Of a stretch of DNA of 64,000 nucleotides, positions 51,735-62,989 are shown piece by piece; position 1 is the stretch's first letter, and each line of letters opens with the position of its first letter. The stretch spans positions 2,666,001-2,730,000 of the forward strand of contig OZ004596.1 in NCBI GenBank assembly GCA_963924555.1, given 5' to 3'. The notes under the pieces were generated by a model, which saw only the letters and a program-made list of their open reading frames with translations, was not told the DNA's origin and did not search any database. Position numbers and translations under genes: made by a program. The stretch comes from Crambe crambe. Its lineage: Eukaryota > Porifera > Demospongiae > Poecilosclerida > Crambeidae.

Positions 51735-52289
51735 TTTGGTCTTGTGTAGTCTCGCCGCACTTTTTTTGCGAGGGAGGGGGAAAAAAAGACGGAATGTTAT
51801 TGCCACCACCATAGATATATAGTAGTCTTTATCTATGCCACCACAAAAATTCAATAACTCGCGCGTATGCGTGGCTCATAAGCAATTGCTGTGAGTGTCT
51901 CTACTCGGAGTTTTGTCTGTGCAGCAACCTCTGCTGCTGCCAACAAGTTGGGCTATCAAGCAAGCAAGATTTAGATCTTTGTTTCGGGAAGCATTGTGTG
52001 TCTTCCAACAGGTAGGTCAGAATAGTTAGCTATAGACTAGTTACCTTCCTTGGTGCCATGCTACACCTGAGTACGGCTCATATATCTATGATCTCAGCTA
52101 GCTTATTAGCTATAGACTGATTTTTAATTGTGTGTGCATGCGCATGTGGTAAATTATTATCCCATGAGTCACATGATGCACATTCTTTGAAAGAACGGAA
52201 ACCTGGCGATTGTTACCAGATGTATTTTTCCCTTCCCCTCCTCGCAAAAAATACGTCTGGTGCACGAGACTAGGTCTTGTGGTGCTAGT
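51735..52289. repeat. Imperfect inverted-repeat element
   Basis: TCTTGTGTAGTCTCGCCGCA and TTTTGCGAGGGAGGGG at the left match CCCTTCCCCTCCTCGCAAAA and GCACGAGACTAGGTCTTGTG at the right in reverse, which suggests MITE ends. The interior holds the tentative exon at 51,925-52,011. Confidence 0.55.
51925..52011 (+). CDS. Tentative exon upstream of the seven-exon gene
   Basis: Between GTGCAG and GTAGGT, 87 bases are open in phase 0 and read QPLLLPTSWAIKQARFRSLF and then REALCVFQQ. It could be a 5' exon of the gene at 52,882-54,458. Support is limited to splice borders and the open frame. Confidence 0.25.
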
Positions 52290-52469
52290 TGGGGGGGGGC
52301 AGGTGCAGTGGGAAGGAAGTTGTCGCAGCGGTGGAGGTGCAGTGGGAAGGAAGTGGTCGCAGCTCAGGGGGAAGTCAAGTGGTATGGGATGATTCGACCT
52401 GCATAAGAATTGATAAGGCTCAGATGGATGGCCTGCAAGAAGAGGTAAAGTAGTTTACAGTTATTACCC

Positions 52470-52745
52470 TCAGAGATCCCAGTGCCCTCCAGAACAGCCT
52501 ACCGAATAACCTCCTCAGGCCTATGTCCAGAACTGCCTACTTGCTTGCACCAGTGCCCCTCCAGAACAGCCTACAGAGTAACCATCACTGGCACCAGTGC
52601 CCTTGGGCCTATCTCCAGAACTGCCTACTGCAGAATGGCCTACAGAGTAACCATCACTGGCACGGGCTTACCTCCAGACACATAGTAATCATCACTGGCA
52701 CCAGTGTCCTTGGGCCTACCTCCAGAACAGCCTACATTGTACTTA
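52470..52745. repeat. Minisatellite, CAGTGCCC/CTCCAGAAC units
   Basis: Variants of CACTGGCACCAGTGCCCT, TGGGCCTACCTCCAGAAC and AGCCTACAGAGTAACCATCA recur with irregular spacing of roughly 50-80 bases. The overlapping open frames in it are by-products. Confidence 0.8.
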
Positions 52746-52881
52746 CAGATTTCTTACTGTGAGAAGTACATTTTTTTGCAACCTTACAATTGAAGTGACT
52801 GTGATGGCCACAAGACTTGCACATACACACTCTGGTTAGCAGAGTCTCATATCTGTCTGCAATCAAGGCTTGCTGCTATAG

Positions 52882-54458
52882 GTGAGAAAGCTAAAGAACT
52901 CTGCTTGCACGTGTTATTAGATGGTAAAGATTGTCAACATGGAGATGGTAGTACAATTTCTGACCAGATGCACAGTCAAAAACGAAGTAGAGTTATGTGC
53001 TCTAAGTTAATAGCATGGAGAAGGACAAAGGTACTTTAGAGATCCGTGATGACACTGAAGCTCTGTGGTACGCAGGGAAGAAACGCACTTTGATTATTTA
53101 TTTACATTGCATTACATTACATATTTCTTTCTTTTTTTCTACTTGGTATGTAATTTCTGAGAGCGAAGCACGGTTACTTATAGATAATATAATCCTTAAC
53201 TATCACTAATTTCCTGCAGGAAAATGCTTTCAACAATACAAGGCAAACAAGATTTATCTTGGGACAAGAACTGAACAATCCTGTGAATGTTAATACCTCT
53301 CCTGTAAGATTTAGGTTCTCTTCTTCATTCAGGCCCACAACCAGAAACTCTCCCACAAAATTCCATCAAATCAGAAACCGTAACTATGTTTTAGCCTCAC
53401 CACAGCAACAGCGCTCTACCCTGAGAGCAAAGAAAAGTGGTTCCATCAGTAAGAGGGGTTCTTCACATCAGGTACTGTCAGCCAAGTTGTCTAGTGAGTC
53501 CACAGGAGAGGGGGAAAGTATGCTAGTACCCAGGAGTAAATCTGTGAAAATTTCCAGGAAGAGAGACTCTAAGACTTTAAGGTACCCTTTACCTTATTGC
53601 TTTCTAGAAGCTACTATTATAGAACTCAATTATTTCCTTGCAGGAAACAGTCTAGTGGGGAGGATAGAACTTCATTCAATATCAAGCAGAGTGCTATAGC
53701 AAAGTGGGCCCCTATTTCTGAGGAGGCAAAATCAATACTATTGGATTCCATGGCTTACTCAGCACAGTAAATACTAAGAGTGACATTTTTAGCCTGCAAT
53801 TGGGAAACCCTGATGGAACTGAGGTGATATTGTTCTTTATCCAGTCTTATAGGAGTTAGTGGGACACTGAAGAAGGGTATTGAACAACAACTCAAAGTGG
53901 TAACTGATAAAGTAAAGCAGGAATTAGCTATGGCTACTGCTCCAAGAAAAAAGAGACTTAAATCCTATTCTAAAATCAAACATGATACGGTAAGATTGTT
54001 GGTCTTCCGTCCTCCATCCAATTGTACAAAATTGTCACACGATGTTATATATTCAGGAATCGTTGAAGTTAAAGTATTCAGATTTAGCCAGTGGCATTGA
54101 TGATTTAGACCAGACACTTAACAATTTTAAAAGGTACTTGCATTGGTTTAAGTTGCAATGATCATATGATGCCTTGCAATTTTAGTCAGGCTGAGGATAT
54201 GCAAGAAAAGACTAGATCCATGTCTGATGCCTGTAGAGAAACTATGTATACATCAACATGCAGTGAAGAAGATGTACAGTCTAAGAAGGTTAGTAGTACA
54301 GGGAGCTCTATGTTGTGAGGGGATTCTTAAAAAATCTGATGCCTTTATTTTAATAGGTTTGGACTTCCAAAGGTGAAGATGTTTTCTGCGATTATTTAAC
54401 AGATATTCTAGAAAGCAATAGGTGTGCTTCAAAATCAGTACTTTATCAATGGCTATAA
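52882..54458 (+). CDS. Unrecognised multi-exon gene, 3' part
   Basis: Seven exons join without a phase error: 52,882-53,030, 53,220-53,581, 53,644-53,766, 53,860-53,989, 54,057-54,133, 54,186-54,288 and 54,357-54,458 (stop TAA), with consensus borders. About 347 residues are encoded. The first part is basic, Ser-rich and low in complexity (RFRFSSSFRPTTRNSPTKF). A conserved-looking IAKWAPISEEAKSILLDSM follows. The C-terminal half is helical and charged, likely coiled coil (LKKGIEQQLKVVTDKVKQEL, LASGIDDLDQTLNNF). I do not recognise the family; a nuclear or chromosome-axis protein is conceivable but only a guess. The 5' end is missing or lies before the minisatellite. Confidence 0.7.
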
Positions 54459-54489
54459 GTATGTTAGCCTCACACCCAGGCTTTTTTTT

Positions 54490-55380
54490 CATGACTCATT
54501 GAAATTGTAAATATCAGAGAATGCGTTACGCTATAGGCAGGTCAACTAAAAACTCTTCTTTCTCTTCTACTACAAGTTCTCAAAAAACCTACATCTGCAC
54601 AGTGATCGTAGTAGCAACTAGCTTGGGGCTAGTCCGTAGGCTTAGTGTAGAATGTCCTAGGGGAGACACTCTGCCCTAGTGTAGAATGTGTAAGGAGTAC
54701 GCTAGTGTCTGGGGGACAGTCCACACTAGGGGTATGTTTCTGGGGAACAATTAATAGAGGGGACAATCTACACTGTACTATGACACCTCAACAATTCAAC
54801 TTCCCGCCAGCTGCAAACTGGGCGGAGCTAGCTAATAGAATGAACTTCGTCACGTACGTCATATTTGCACGACTACGTCATAATTTTATTAAAAATGGCT
54901 ATTCGACCGCGTGGAAAGGTGTCCGTGTTTGGCTGATGCTGATGGTGTGATGCTTATTGCTACGATTATTTGGATAGTTTGTAGCTCCTTTGAAGGAAGC
55001 TTTCTATCTTTTATCGCCAGTTTTAGATGCAAGGACTAAGCCTTTCCTAAGTACCACCACTAGTTTTCGTAGTCTGGCGTTGCCGACCCTTTACCTTCCT
55101 TTTATTGGTGGGTGTGATGTGCTATAATTTTGAAACGAAGTGATTGAACAGAAGAGGATGCCATGCAGCATTTGCTGGACAGAACAACTTTAAATTGGAT
55201 ATTATAATGGAGATGCAAGTTTCATAACGTAGGAAAGAACAGAAAATTTGTTTGCACGTGTCCACCATCAAGCTAGCTAAAATATTTCTTCTGTTTCACT
55301 AATTGAACTGTCCACTTCTTCATTTGCTTCCAACTCCAGATCATCTTGATCGTCCTCTTCTCCAAATATCATGTCCACTG
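54490..55380. other. Repeat fragments, no gene
   Basis: CATGACTCATTGAAATTGTA at 54,490 matches the foldback structure at 2,076. It is followed by AGAGAATGCGTTACGC, a piece of the palindromic end at 57,400, and CTAAAAACTCTTCTTTCTCT shared with 57,465. AGTGTAGAATGT recurs at 54,637 and 54,678. GCCGACCCTTTACC recurs at 55,083. No coding support was found. Confidence 0.5.
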
Positions 55381-55381
55381 G

Positions 55382-56488
55382 TCATGCTACAAGTTCCAGT
55401 TCACTGCCCTCGGCCTCTTGCTGGATGTTGTCATCAGAGGGGGTACAGAGATTATTACAGTTCTGACACTGGCATCCTTCACCACACTGGGCCTGTTTCC
55501 TGAGGCAGCTGCAGCATCTGGTGGAGCAGCCTGTGATGCATTTGCAACCACTCAGGAGGTGACTGACCCGCTTCCTGATGGCTTCAATATTCAGCCTACT
55601 GTCCCATACAATGGTAAGCTTCTCATTTTGTACATGATTGGCTAGTGGTTCCAGAATCATGTAATTTTGGTCAGCTTGATGCCACATGTGGCACACCCAA
55701 CATGTTCTTTGCCAATGTAAATATAAGGCATCATCTGAGGGTAAAAATTCGTTCCCAAATGTTGTGCGTAGCCAGGTATTTTGTCTTATATCCTCCAGCC
55801 ATTCGGAATGTTGTTGTTTATTTGTCTGATTTGGCTTTTTAAATTTTAGAAAATGGGCTGTTGGTGATATATTAGCAAAGCCTGTGGCATATTTCTCGTG
55901 ATATGCAGTTCCAATTAAACGCATAAATGCTAGAAATCCTGAGGTGTTGCTGTGTCAGCTAATGTACCAGGTGCTGATTGTGTATCAGCTGTAATGAAGG
56001 AAGCATATTGTAGAAAATATTTGAAAAATGTAGCCTTGCCCATTTTGCTGAAAAAGGAAGTGTAATCACAGCCAGTTGATGCATAGAAGGTTTGTATTAT
56101 CTGTGGTAGGGTGGTATGGTCAATGTTAGCCAGGTCGGGGTCATTTTCGAGGGCTAGAATTAAGTTCGATAAGTTCAAGAACTTGAGTTGCCTTTTATTG
56201 GCCTCACTTAATTGTATAATGACTTCCTTTTGTCTTGCACATGAGAGAGGCAATCCAATATGATAGACATCAGTGTCTGGGGAAATCACCAGAATTTTTT
56301 TGCTGGTTGTGTTTTTTTGCATGTAGCCTAGTATCTGTTTTCTCTGCATTACATGTAAAGGCAGGGTGTGGTTGTGGTCTGTCTTGTCCTTTGACAAACC
56401 AAGTAGTGTTCACTAGGTTGTCTTCAAATGCCCCAGCAATAAAGAGGCTCTGGTGAGGCATTAAGGGTGCTTGCAACCCTCCGTCCAC
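55382..56488 (-). pseudogene. Giant element gene, C-terminal part with CXC motif
   Basis: Read on minus: LFIAGAFEDNLVNTTWFVKG (56,450), frameshift near 56,390, then KILVISPDTDVYHIGLPL (56,300), STGCDYTSFFSKMGKATFF (56,080) and, after a stop near 55,930, FLPSDDALYLHWQRTCWVCH (about 55,730). It ends with a cysteine-rich stretch CKCITGCSTRCCSCLRKQ and CGEGCQCQNCNN (55,510-55,440). The SPDTDV and GCDYTSF motifs carry acidic residues as in PIN/FEN1-like folds (inference). The tail resembles CXC (tesmin-type) DNA-binding motifs. It is separated from the upstream part (58,884-62,970) by MITE insertions at 56,490-58,880. Confidence 0.6.
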
Positions 56489-56597
56489 GCATGGTTGCTA
56501 GGGGAGTATAACTCCAGAGCTGTTTAGAGCAGCAATAAGCAAAATATCCTAGCTATACAGTACCATGTCACTACCACACACACCAAAAATTTTAAAT

Positions 56598-56880
56598 AAG
56601 GGAAAAAGCATTTCGTGAAATGAAAAAAGATGTAGGGATGACCACTGCTCAAAAAAGTAAGGAAACAAGAAGGATGGAAATGGGATCAATCTTTGTTCTG
56701 TATATCCAGCCAACAATCCCTACATATACGTCGGGTAGCTTCAGGTAATGTACGTATAATATGTAGGGATTGTTGGCTGGATATACAGAACAAAGATTGA
56801 TCCCATTTCCATCCTTCTTGTTTCCTTACTTTTTTGAGCAGTGGTCATCCCTACATCTTTCACGAAATGCTTTTTCCCTT
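56598..56880. mobile_element. Foldback MITE, second family
   Basis: Almost perfect arms of about 115 bases (AAGGGAAAAAGCATTTCGTG outward, CACGAAATGCTTTTTCCCTT at the right) surround a loop of about 45 bases. It contains TGTAGGGATGACC and CAATCCCTAC, as in the MITEs at 35,106 and 57,942. It lies in the interval between the two parts of the giant element gene. Confidence 0.9.
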
Positions 56881-57399
56881 ACTTGTTCCTGATCTTTTTT
56901 CCTCTCTTTTATGGTTTTAGCTATGTATAGAGTTCATTCTTCTATGTGTATACAGGGACAGATGAAAGAAGAATAGTTCTCCAATAGTTCTCCAGCATAC
57001 CAGCCCAATCATTATCAACGAGTCAAGGTGTTGTGTTATTGTTGAGCTATACTTGGAGGTCGAAGGAAGATGCTGAAATAGAGTCTACCGTAAATCCCCA
57101 AGCCGATACAGTAGTCTATCATCATTATCTAGAGCTAGCTAGAGACAGCTGAGTAATATTATAATTTTGAATAATTGGATATCAAATATATGTGCATGCG
57201 TATTATAGAAAAGATGGCTGAATTAGTCGAGTGCTATGCTGTGCTCCGTAGTGTCTCCTTTTTCATTGACTCTTTCGAGGATCAACGAGTAGAAAAGATC
57301 GTAGTTCGTAGAATTTGGAGTGGATTTATCCATAAATCATAGCTGTAGCTTGAGTGGTTTGAGAGGTATGGTTGTCTAAGAATAATAATAATAATAATC
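56881..57399. other. Non-coding stretch
   Basis: No exon or repeat was recognised except a short AAT run at 57,379-57,397 just before the palindromic end. Confidence 0.4.
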
Positions 57400-58450
57400 A
57401 GAGAGTGCGCTAGCACTCTCTAAGTAGGGATGGCGGGTCAAAGGTCATAAGACTGTATAAACTAAAAACTCTTCTTTCTCTTCTACCCTTACTCTACAGG
57501 TTCTCAGAAGGCTACAGTGAATTATTACATCTACAAAGAAGAGAGGAGAATGTTCAAATACCAAAAATTCATTCGCTAACATGAGAAAAAAACGATGTCT
57601 AAAATTGACTTTTGTTCTTTTTCTTTATAATAATAAGATCGACGTACCGGCTTACTGGCTATAGTCATCAAAATTCTGCTTTGGCCATCTGTTAGAGCGG
57701 CACCTAGAGGCTGATCTGACGCCATTTTGAAGCGCATGTCGGTAGGGGGCGGGGTTATGGGCGGAGCCACGTAAGCTTCTTAAGTTTAGGCTAAGCTTAG
57801 CTAGGTCTCGTTTAGCTAGCTATTTATTCTTATCTGATGATGTTCCAGTCACTCCTTGCTGAATTACAGTGCTCACCCTCAATTCTTTTATACATACACA
57901 AACTAATATTCAACTTCAAGAACTAAGAAAAAAGGATAGAAACAAGTGAGTGCAAAAAATTTCTTCTAAATAAAAAGGTTAAGTAGGGATAGCCTAAAAT
58001 CTAGCTGGGCTATATAATGTACTGCAGCCTCGTATGAATACAATCCCTACTTTTACAACTGCTATAGCTAGCTATAGGTAGTGGATGTAAATGTAGGGAT
58101 TGTATTCATACGAGGCTGCAGTACATTATATAGCCCAGCTAGATTTTAGGCTATCCCTACTTAACCTTTTTATTTAGAAGAAATTTTTTGCACTCACTTG
58201 TAATAATAATAATAATAGAGAAGAAGAATCCAACGATTTACCTGCTTGCCGTATTTCTGAAACGGTAAGCTCCCTGGTCCTGAAACTTGGTCTGCACATT
58301 GTAGTAGGCTCTAGTAGGCTGGATAATCATTCGCAGTAGCTTTTGTTATGTCTAAGTGGGGGAACTAGAATTTCACTTTTGTATTAGTCTATAGGCGGCG
58401 CGTGCGGCTGTCCAAGTCATCACTACATAGAGAGTGCTACCGCACTCTCT
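57400..58450. mobile_element. Element bounded by a 22-bp palindrome
   Basis: AGAGAGTGCGCTAGCACTCT (57,400) and AGAGAGTGCTACCGCACTCT (58,429) bound about 1 kb. Inside are CTAAAAACTCTTCTTTCTCT (shared with 54,550), a segment CGCCATTTTGAAGCGCATGT (57,720) similar to 34,495, and the foldback MITE at 57,942. No protein gene is seen. It is probably a non-autonomous transposon that received the MITE later. Confidence 0.55.
57942..58201. mobile_element. Foldback MITE, copy 2
   Basis: It is the same family as 35,106-35,336: arms start ACAAGTGAGTGCAAAA and end TTTTGCACTCACTTGT. This copy has an extra AAATCTAGCTGGGC in the left arm and the complementary GCCCAGCTAGATTT in the right arm. Confidence 0.92.
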
Positions 58451-58880
58451 GATATTGCCTAATTTTCGTGGGTGCTATGAACGACTTTGCTAATGCCTGT
58501 AATTCTCAGGAACTGTTGGACTTACTTGGATAATTTTTTCTCTCAAACACCTTCTATCTGTATTCTACAACATAACATTGAGTTTTTCTGAATTTCAATA
58601 TTAATTTTTAGTTTATTCTTATTTTTTCATGCCCAACCTTGTGATTTGAGAAGTCTAAGCTAGATATAGAAAAAAACTAACTGTTACGTTGATCACCTTA
58701 ACTTATGAAAGCTGCATGCAAAAAATGAGCTGATTCGAACCAGTGATTCCTGAGATGTATGGAAGTAATCAAAATTTTATTGTTTAAGGTATTTCAACCA
58801 CACCATGCCCCACCCCCTCTTAACAGCTATTACATAGTGTGTAGATTGATCCTAACTGAAGATAAGACTATAAAATTATC
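58451..58880. other. Non-coding stretch
   Basis: No exon was recognised. It separates the palindrome-bounded element from the next part of the giant element gene. Confidence 0.4.
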
Positions 58881-58883
58881 CAA

Positions 58884-59588
58884 CTAGCTGCAGTATAAGT
58901 GCAGGACAACCTTTTCAAACTCTAGAAATAGAAGCACGGGCGTTGCTATTGCAAGCACCCTTGTAGTGTCACAGAAAGCATGATGTGTTTCGTTAGTGCT
59001 TATCATGGCTTTTATATTTTCCATTGACTTGAAGTCATTGCTCTTTGATGAAAATGGAGACTGGATAGGTTTCTCTTGGTGGTGTTGTTCAGGGAAAATT
59101 TGTTGTTTTAAATTTTCCAAGGCTTTGGTTCTGTAGGGAATATAGTGAGCAATTCTGTTTATGTAGTCATGAGAAGGCTTCGTTAATGATCCCTTACACT
59201 CCTTATTGATTAACATTTCATGACCCTCATCTATTGCAACTGAGTGCCATGATCTTCCACTGATATTGAGAACAAATGCTCCCTGTTGAAACATGGTTAA
59301 TATTTGGAGTGGCATGGAGAGTACATCAGCTACATGCTGCGATATGAGCTTTTGATAAGTGTTGTGGTCAAAGGCAGTGAAAATGGGTGCCATTAACTTC
59401 AAACTTGTCATGCGTAGTTGCCAATCTCCACCACGAATAGCTAAGAATAGCCCAACGTATGCCAGTGCATCTTCTAAGATGAACTGTACCCAAAACTTCC
59501 ATGTGTCATCTGTGAGGGCCATTTTCTTGAGAAATTCCTGAAAGCCTGCAAAGTTGATTGTACTTGTTTCAACTTCGATCAGCGTGGG
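58884..59588 (-). pseudogene. Giant element gene, third part
   Basis: Minus strand: FPTLIEVETSTINFAGFQEF leads into TDDTWKFWVQFILEDALAYV, GLFLAIRGGDWQLRMTSLKL, FVLNISGRSWHSVAIDEGHE, MLINKECKGSLTKPSHDYIN and the following RIAHYIPYRTKALENLKQQI. The conserved-looking DEGHEM could supply an acidic catalytic residue (inference). It is offset by one base from the preceding part at about 59,585. Confidence 0.6.
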
Positions 59589-60279
59589 AAATTATGTGAA
59601 GAAATATTGTCCAATGAGTGTGAAATGCTTGCAAGTAATTGATCTCCACTGGGTTGATTAGAAAGTTGAGATATGTATGCACTCAACATAGACCTGTATG
59701 TGGCTTCCCACACCTCCAGGATAAAATTATGAGTCCGCTTAAATTGGCTACAGTTTTGTATAGCTGCTAGTGGGTAGCCTGCAGATTGTGCTAGTGCTTT
59801 CAAGCCAGCATCATAATATGGCTTTATCAATGCTACTTGATAATTTTTTAGCAAGTGCCAATCTCCTGGGTACGGAATAAGCCATGCTAGTTCATCTCCA
59901 TACTCAAACTTTAATGACTTGAGTAATTCATAAATTTTTGCATCACCTTCTACCACAAGATATTCAATATTTTCCCCACAAATGTACTTTTTGTAGTGAT
60001 CATGAAGCATGTTTAGGAGAGTATCCTTCCTGTCTGCCACTGCATCCATAACCTCTAAGTATGCCACATTAGACTTATCAGTGTGTGTCACACGAGTCAG
60101 CGAAAAAAAACTTGGAACATTCTATCATTAAATTTCGAAGCAGCATGTCGTAAAAGGATAAAGTTATGCAACTCATCCTTCACATCTTTCAGACAAATTG
60201 ATTCATTCCTGCTCATTCTGAAATCTTCCAGTTTCTTATCTTGAAAAGGACATTTCGTATTGGTATCATAAGGGAGCAT
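59579..60279 (-). pseudogene. Giant element gene, core part
   Basis: Minus strand: FQDKKLEDFRMSRNESICLK (60,240) runs into a frameshift in an eight-base T run (60,103-60,110). Then VTHTDKSNVAYLEVMDAV (60,090), YLVVEGDAKIYELLKSL (59,970) and ELAWLIPYPGDWHLLKNYQV (59,895) follow. The GDA and GDWHLLKNYQ motifs recur in a large family of animal element proteins that I associate with Pfam DUF6589. That assignment is from memory and needs a search. The chemistry is unproven. Confidence 0.6.
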
Positions 60280-62970
60280 TCACTAATTGAGCATTCACTA
60301 ATTGAATTCTTGCTTTCCCTACCAGTACGTAGCCTGTGTTGTATTTTGAAATGTCTTGTTGCTCTCTCAGGTGAGGGAAATGATCTTTTTCTTTTAGTGA
60401 GTGAGACACCTTGAGCAGTCGAGAGTGCTGATGGGTAGAAAACTGGAGTGGTCGAGAGTACTGATTGGTGAGTGAGTGAGACACCTTGAGCAGTTGAGAG
60501 TGCTGATGGGTAGAAAACTGGAGTGGTCGAGAGTACTGATTGGCGAGTGAGTGAGACACCTTGAGCAGTTGAGAGTACTGATGGGTGGGTGAGTGAGACA
60601 ACTGGAGTGGTCGAGAGTACTGATTGGCGAGTGAGTGAGACACCTTGAGCAGTCGAGAGTACTGATGGGTGTGTGAGCGAGAGTGCTGATGGGTGGGTGA
60701 GTGAGACAACTGGAGTGGTCGAGAGTACTGATTGGTGAGCGAGTGAGACATTGAGCAGTCGAGAGTACTGATTGGTGAGTGAGTGAGACACCTTGAGCAG
60801 TCGAGAGTACTGATTGGTGAGTGAGTGAGACACCTTGAGCAGTCGAGAGTACTGATGGGTGTGTGAGTGAGACACCTTGAGCAGTCGAGAGTACTGATGG
60901 GTGTGTGAGTGAGACACCTTGAGCAGTCGAGAGTGCTGATGGGTGGATGAGTGAGACAACTGGAGTGGTCGAGAGTACTGATTGGCGAGTGAGTGAGACA
61001 CCTTGAGCAGTCGAGAGTACTGATAGGTGTGTGAGTGAGACACCTTGAGCAGTCGAGAGTACTGATGGGTGTGTGAGTGAGACACCTTGAGCAGTCGAGA
61101 GTACTGATGGGTGTGTGAGTGAGACACCTTGAGCAGTCGAGAGTGCTGATGGGTGGGTGAGTGAGACAACTGGAGTGGTCGAGAGTACTGATTGGCGAGT
61201 GAGTGAGACACCTTGAGCAGTCGAGAGTACTGATGGATGTGTGAGTGAGACACCTTGAGCAGTCGAGAGTACTGATTGGTGAGTGAGTGAGACACCTTGA
61301 GCAGTCGAGAGTGCTGATGGGTAGGTGAGTGAGACACCTTGAGCAGTCGAGAGTACTGATTGGTGAGTGAGTGAGACACCTTGAGCAGTCGAGAGTACTG
61401 ATGGTGCCTGTCTAACATATGATAGTGAGGGTAGTGGTTGTACAGCTTATATTGATGTTCCGTGCCAGCTGCTGACTTGATTCCCCTAAATACACGAGAA
61501 TAGCTGTGTAGGAAGTCAATGTTGTCAGCAGAAACAACCATGAAAGCTTCAGGACTGAAATATTCCAACTCTGACTGCTCATCCACCTTGGATTGGATGA
61601 ATCTTAAAAGGGTTTCTGCACTAGAACATACACCAAATCTGTTGAGGATTTTAATCAGTAGTGCAGAACCACCCTGGCTGTCAATTATGTCTGCCATGAG
61701 AGTATGCAGTGGAAAGCAACAGCGGTTATCAGCTATAAAAAGAATTGAACACAGCAAAAATAACCTAAGTTTTTTGATATGAGGAACAGAAGATTGTGGA
61801 TCACTCGCTTTTGAAGTTCCTCTTCTCTCTGATATTGACCGAGTTAACAATACGATTGCTTCCCATAACTCAGGGTCAATTTCACTGATGATTTTGTTGA
61901 AGTCAAGCTTGGTGTGTTCAAAAGATTCAGTACCATATTTCTCCAAGAAAATTTTCACCTGGGCCAAGACTTTTGAATTCAACCTCTCTAAAACTACTTT
62001 ATGTGATTCAGTGTAGTCTAGAGTGGACACTATGTTGCTAAGAGGGGGTTGATTTCTCCTTTGCTCTTGTCGTGCCTTCCATAGAGCTTGTGTGAGACAT
62101 GGAATAAGGTCTTCATTGAACCGGAATAGGATAGTTCCATGCTTGCGTGTTCCACAACTGTACTTGAGGTGGTGTTGAAGGTGGCTTGTCAGGTGACTCA
62201 AAATGTTTCTTGCTGTTACTGTTTTCAGTGTATCTGTAGTACTAATGTCAACCTTCTCTATTAGAACACTAGCATAAGAACAAATAGAATCATGGATTGA
62301 GCATAATAGCGCTACTTTTCTGTTTAGCAACATTTCCGCTACTTCAATGGTGATCTTGTTCATAGCTTCACGTTTAGCATCCTCTATTGACTTCACTTCA
62401 CCATTGGATATTTCCTTAATGCTCTCAATTACCTTCGATAGCTCGCTGTCTGTGCTATCATATCTCTTGCCTTTCAATATAAATAAGTGAGACTTGTAGC
62501 ATGCATAACAAATGCAGTCATTTTCACCCAGTGACCCTTCAAAACCAGTTGTTTGTTGCAAGTATTTTAACACCACCTTTGGTTCAGGGCAGAATCTTGC
62601 TGGCTTTCTAAGGGTAATACCACAGGTAGTGCAAGCCAACTTTACTGGAGTTAGATGTTATACACTATGGTAGTGTGACTTGCACATGGGGGTTGGTGAA
62701 GGTACATCTGTAATTATATCAAAACCCTTGCTCTGTAGAGCCCTAGCTATGTTTTGTGAATTCATTTTTGTGGCTACAAAGGAAGTGTCTTCACACCCTG
62801 GTACGTAGCATTTCTGGGGTATGCTAACCCGATGAGCCCACCTTGGGGTATGTGATGGCATATTTACAACTTTATTGATATCCACCCTGCAGGGCCGGCA
62901 GATGGCTGCATCGAGAGATAACTGGAGAGATAGGGTGTACTCCCGAGCTGGCTCACATACCCATTATCTT
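60266..62970 (-). pseudogene. Giant element gene, N-terminal part with zinc motifs
   Basis: Minus strand: LSLDAAICRPCRVDINKVVN (62,920), KCYVPGC ... MCKSHYHSV (62,820-62,661), an in-frame TAA at 62,658, then in the same frame ACTTCGITLRKPARFCPEP and CICYACYKSHLF (62,510). The paired Cys and His motifs suggest zinc binding. A helical region follows (IEVAEMLLNRKVALLCSIHD). Near 61,520 comes FMVVSADNIDFLHSYSRVFR. The frame then enters the 42-bp minisatellite and comes out at about 60,400 as TKRKRSFPSPERA. From 62,639 it is open for 808 codons. Apart from the TAA the part is intact; the gene as a whole is broken. Confidence 0.65.
60376..61405 (-). repeat. 42-bp coding minisatellite
   Basis: About 25 units of 42 bp (GAGAGTACTGATTGGTGAGT, GAGTGAGACACCTTGAGCAG on plus) encode, on minus, 14-residue repeats QYSRLLKVSHSLTN, with variants ending HTH, PTH or LAN and an alternative PLQLSHSPTHQ. 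Some units are shorter, so the frame changes inside the array to SVLSTAQGVSLTHQ. Open reading is kept because the unit lacks stops in all three sense frames. Confidence 0.92.
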
Positions 62971-62989
62971 GGTGTCGATGTGTGGTTGT

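Noticed and set aside
54705..54950. Small plus-strand protein of 81 codons
   Set aside because: It overlaps repeat fragments and resembles no family.
60266..60751. Separate 161-codon gene
   Set aside because: It is a second stop-free frame of the 42-bp minisatellite inside the giant element gene.
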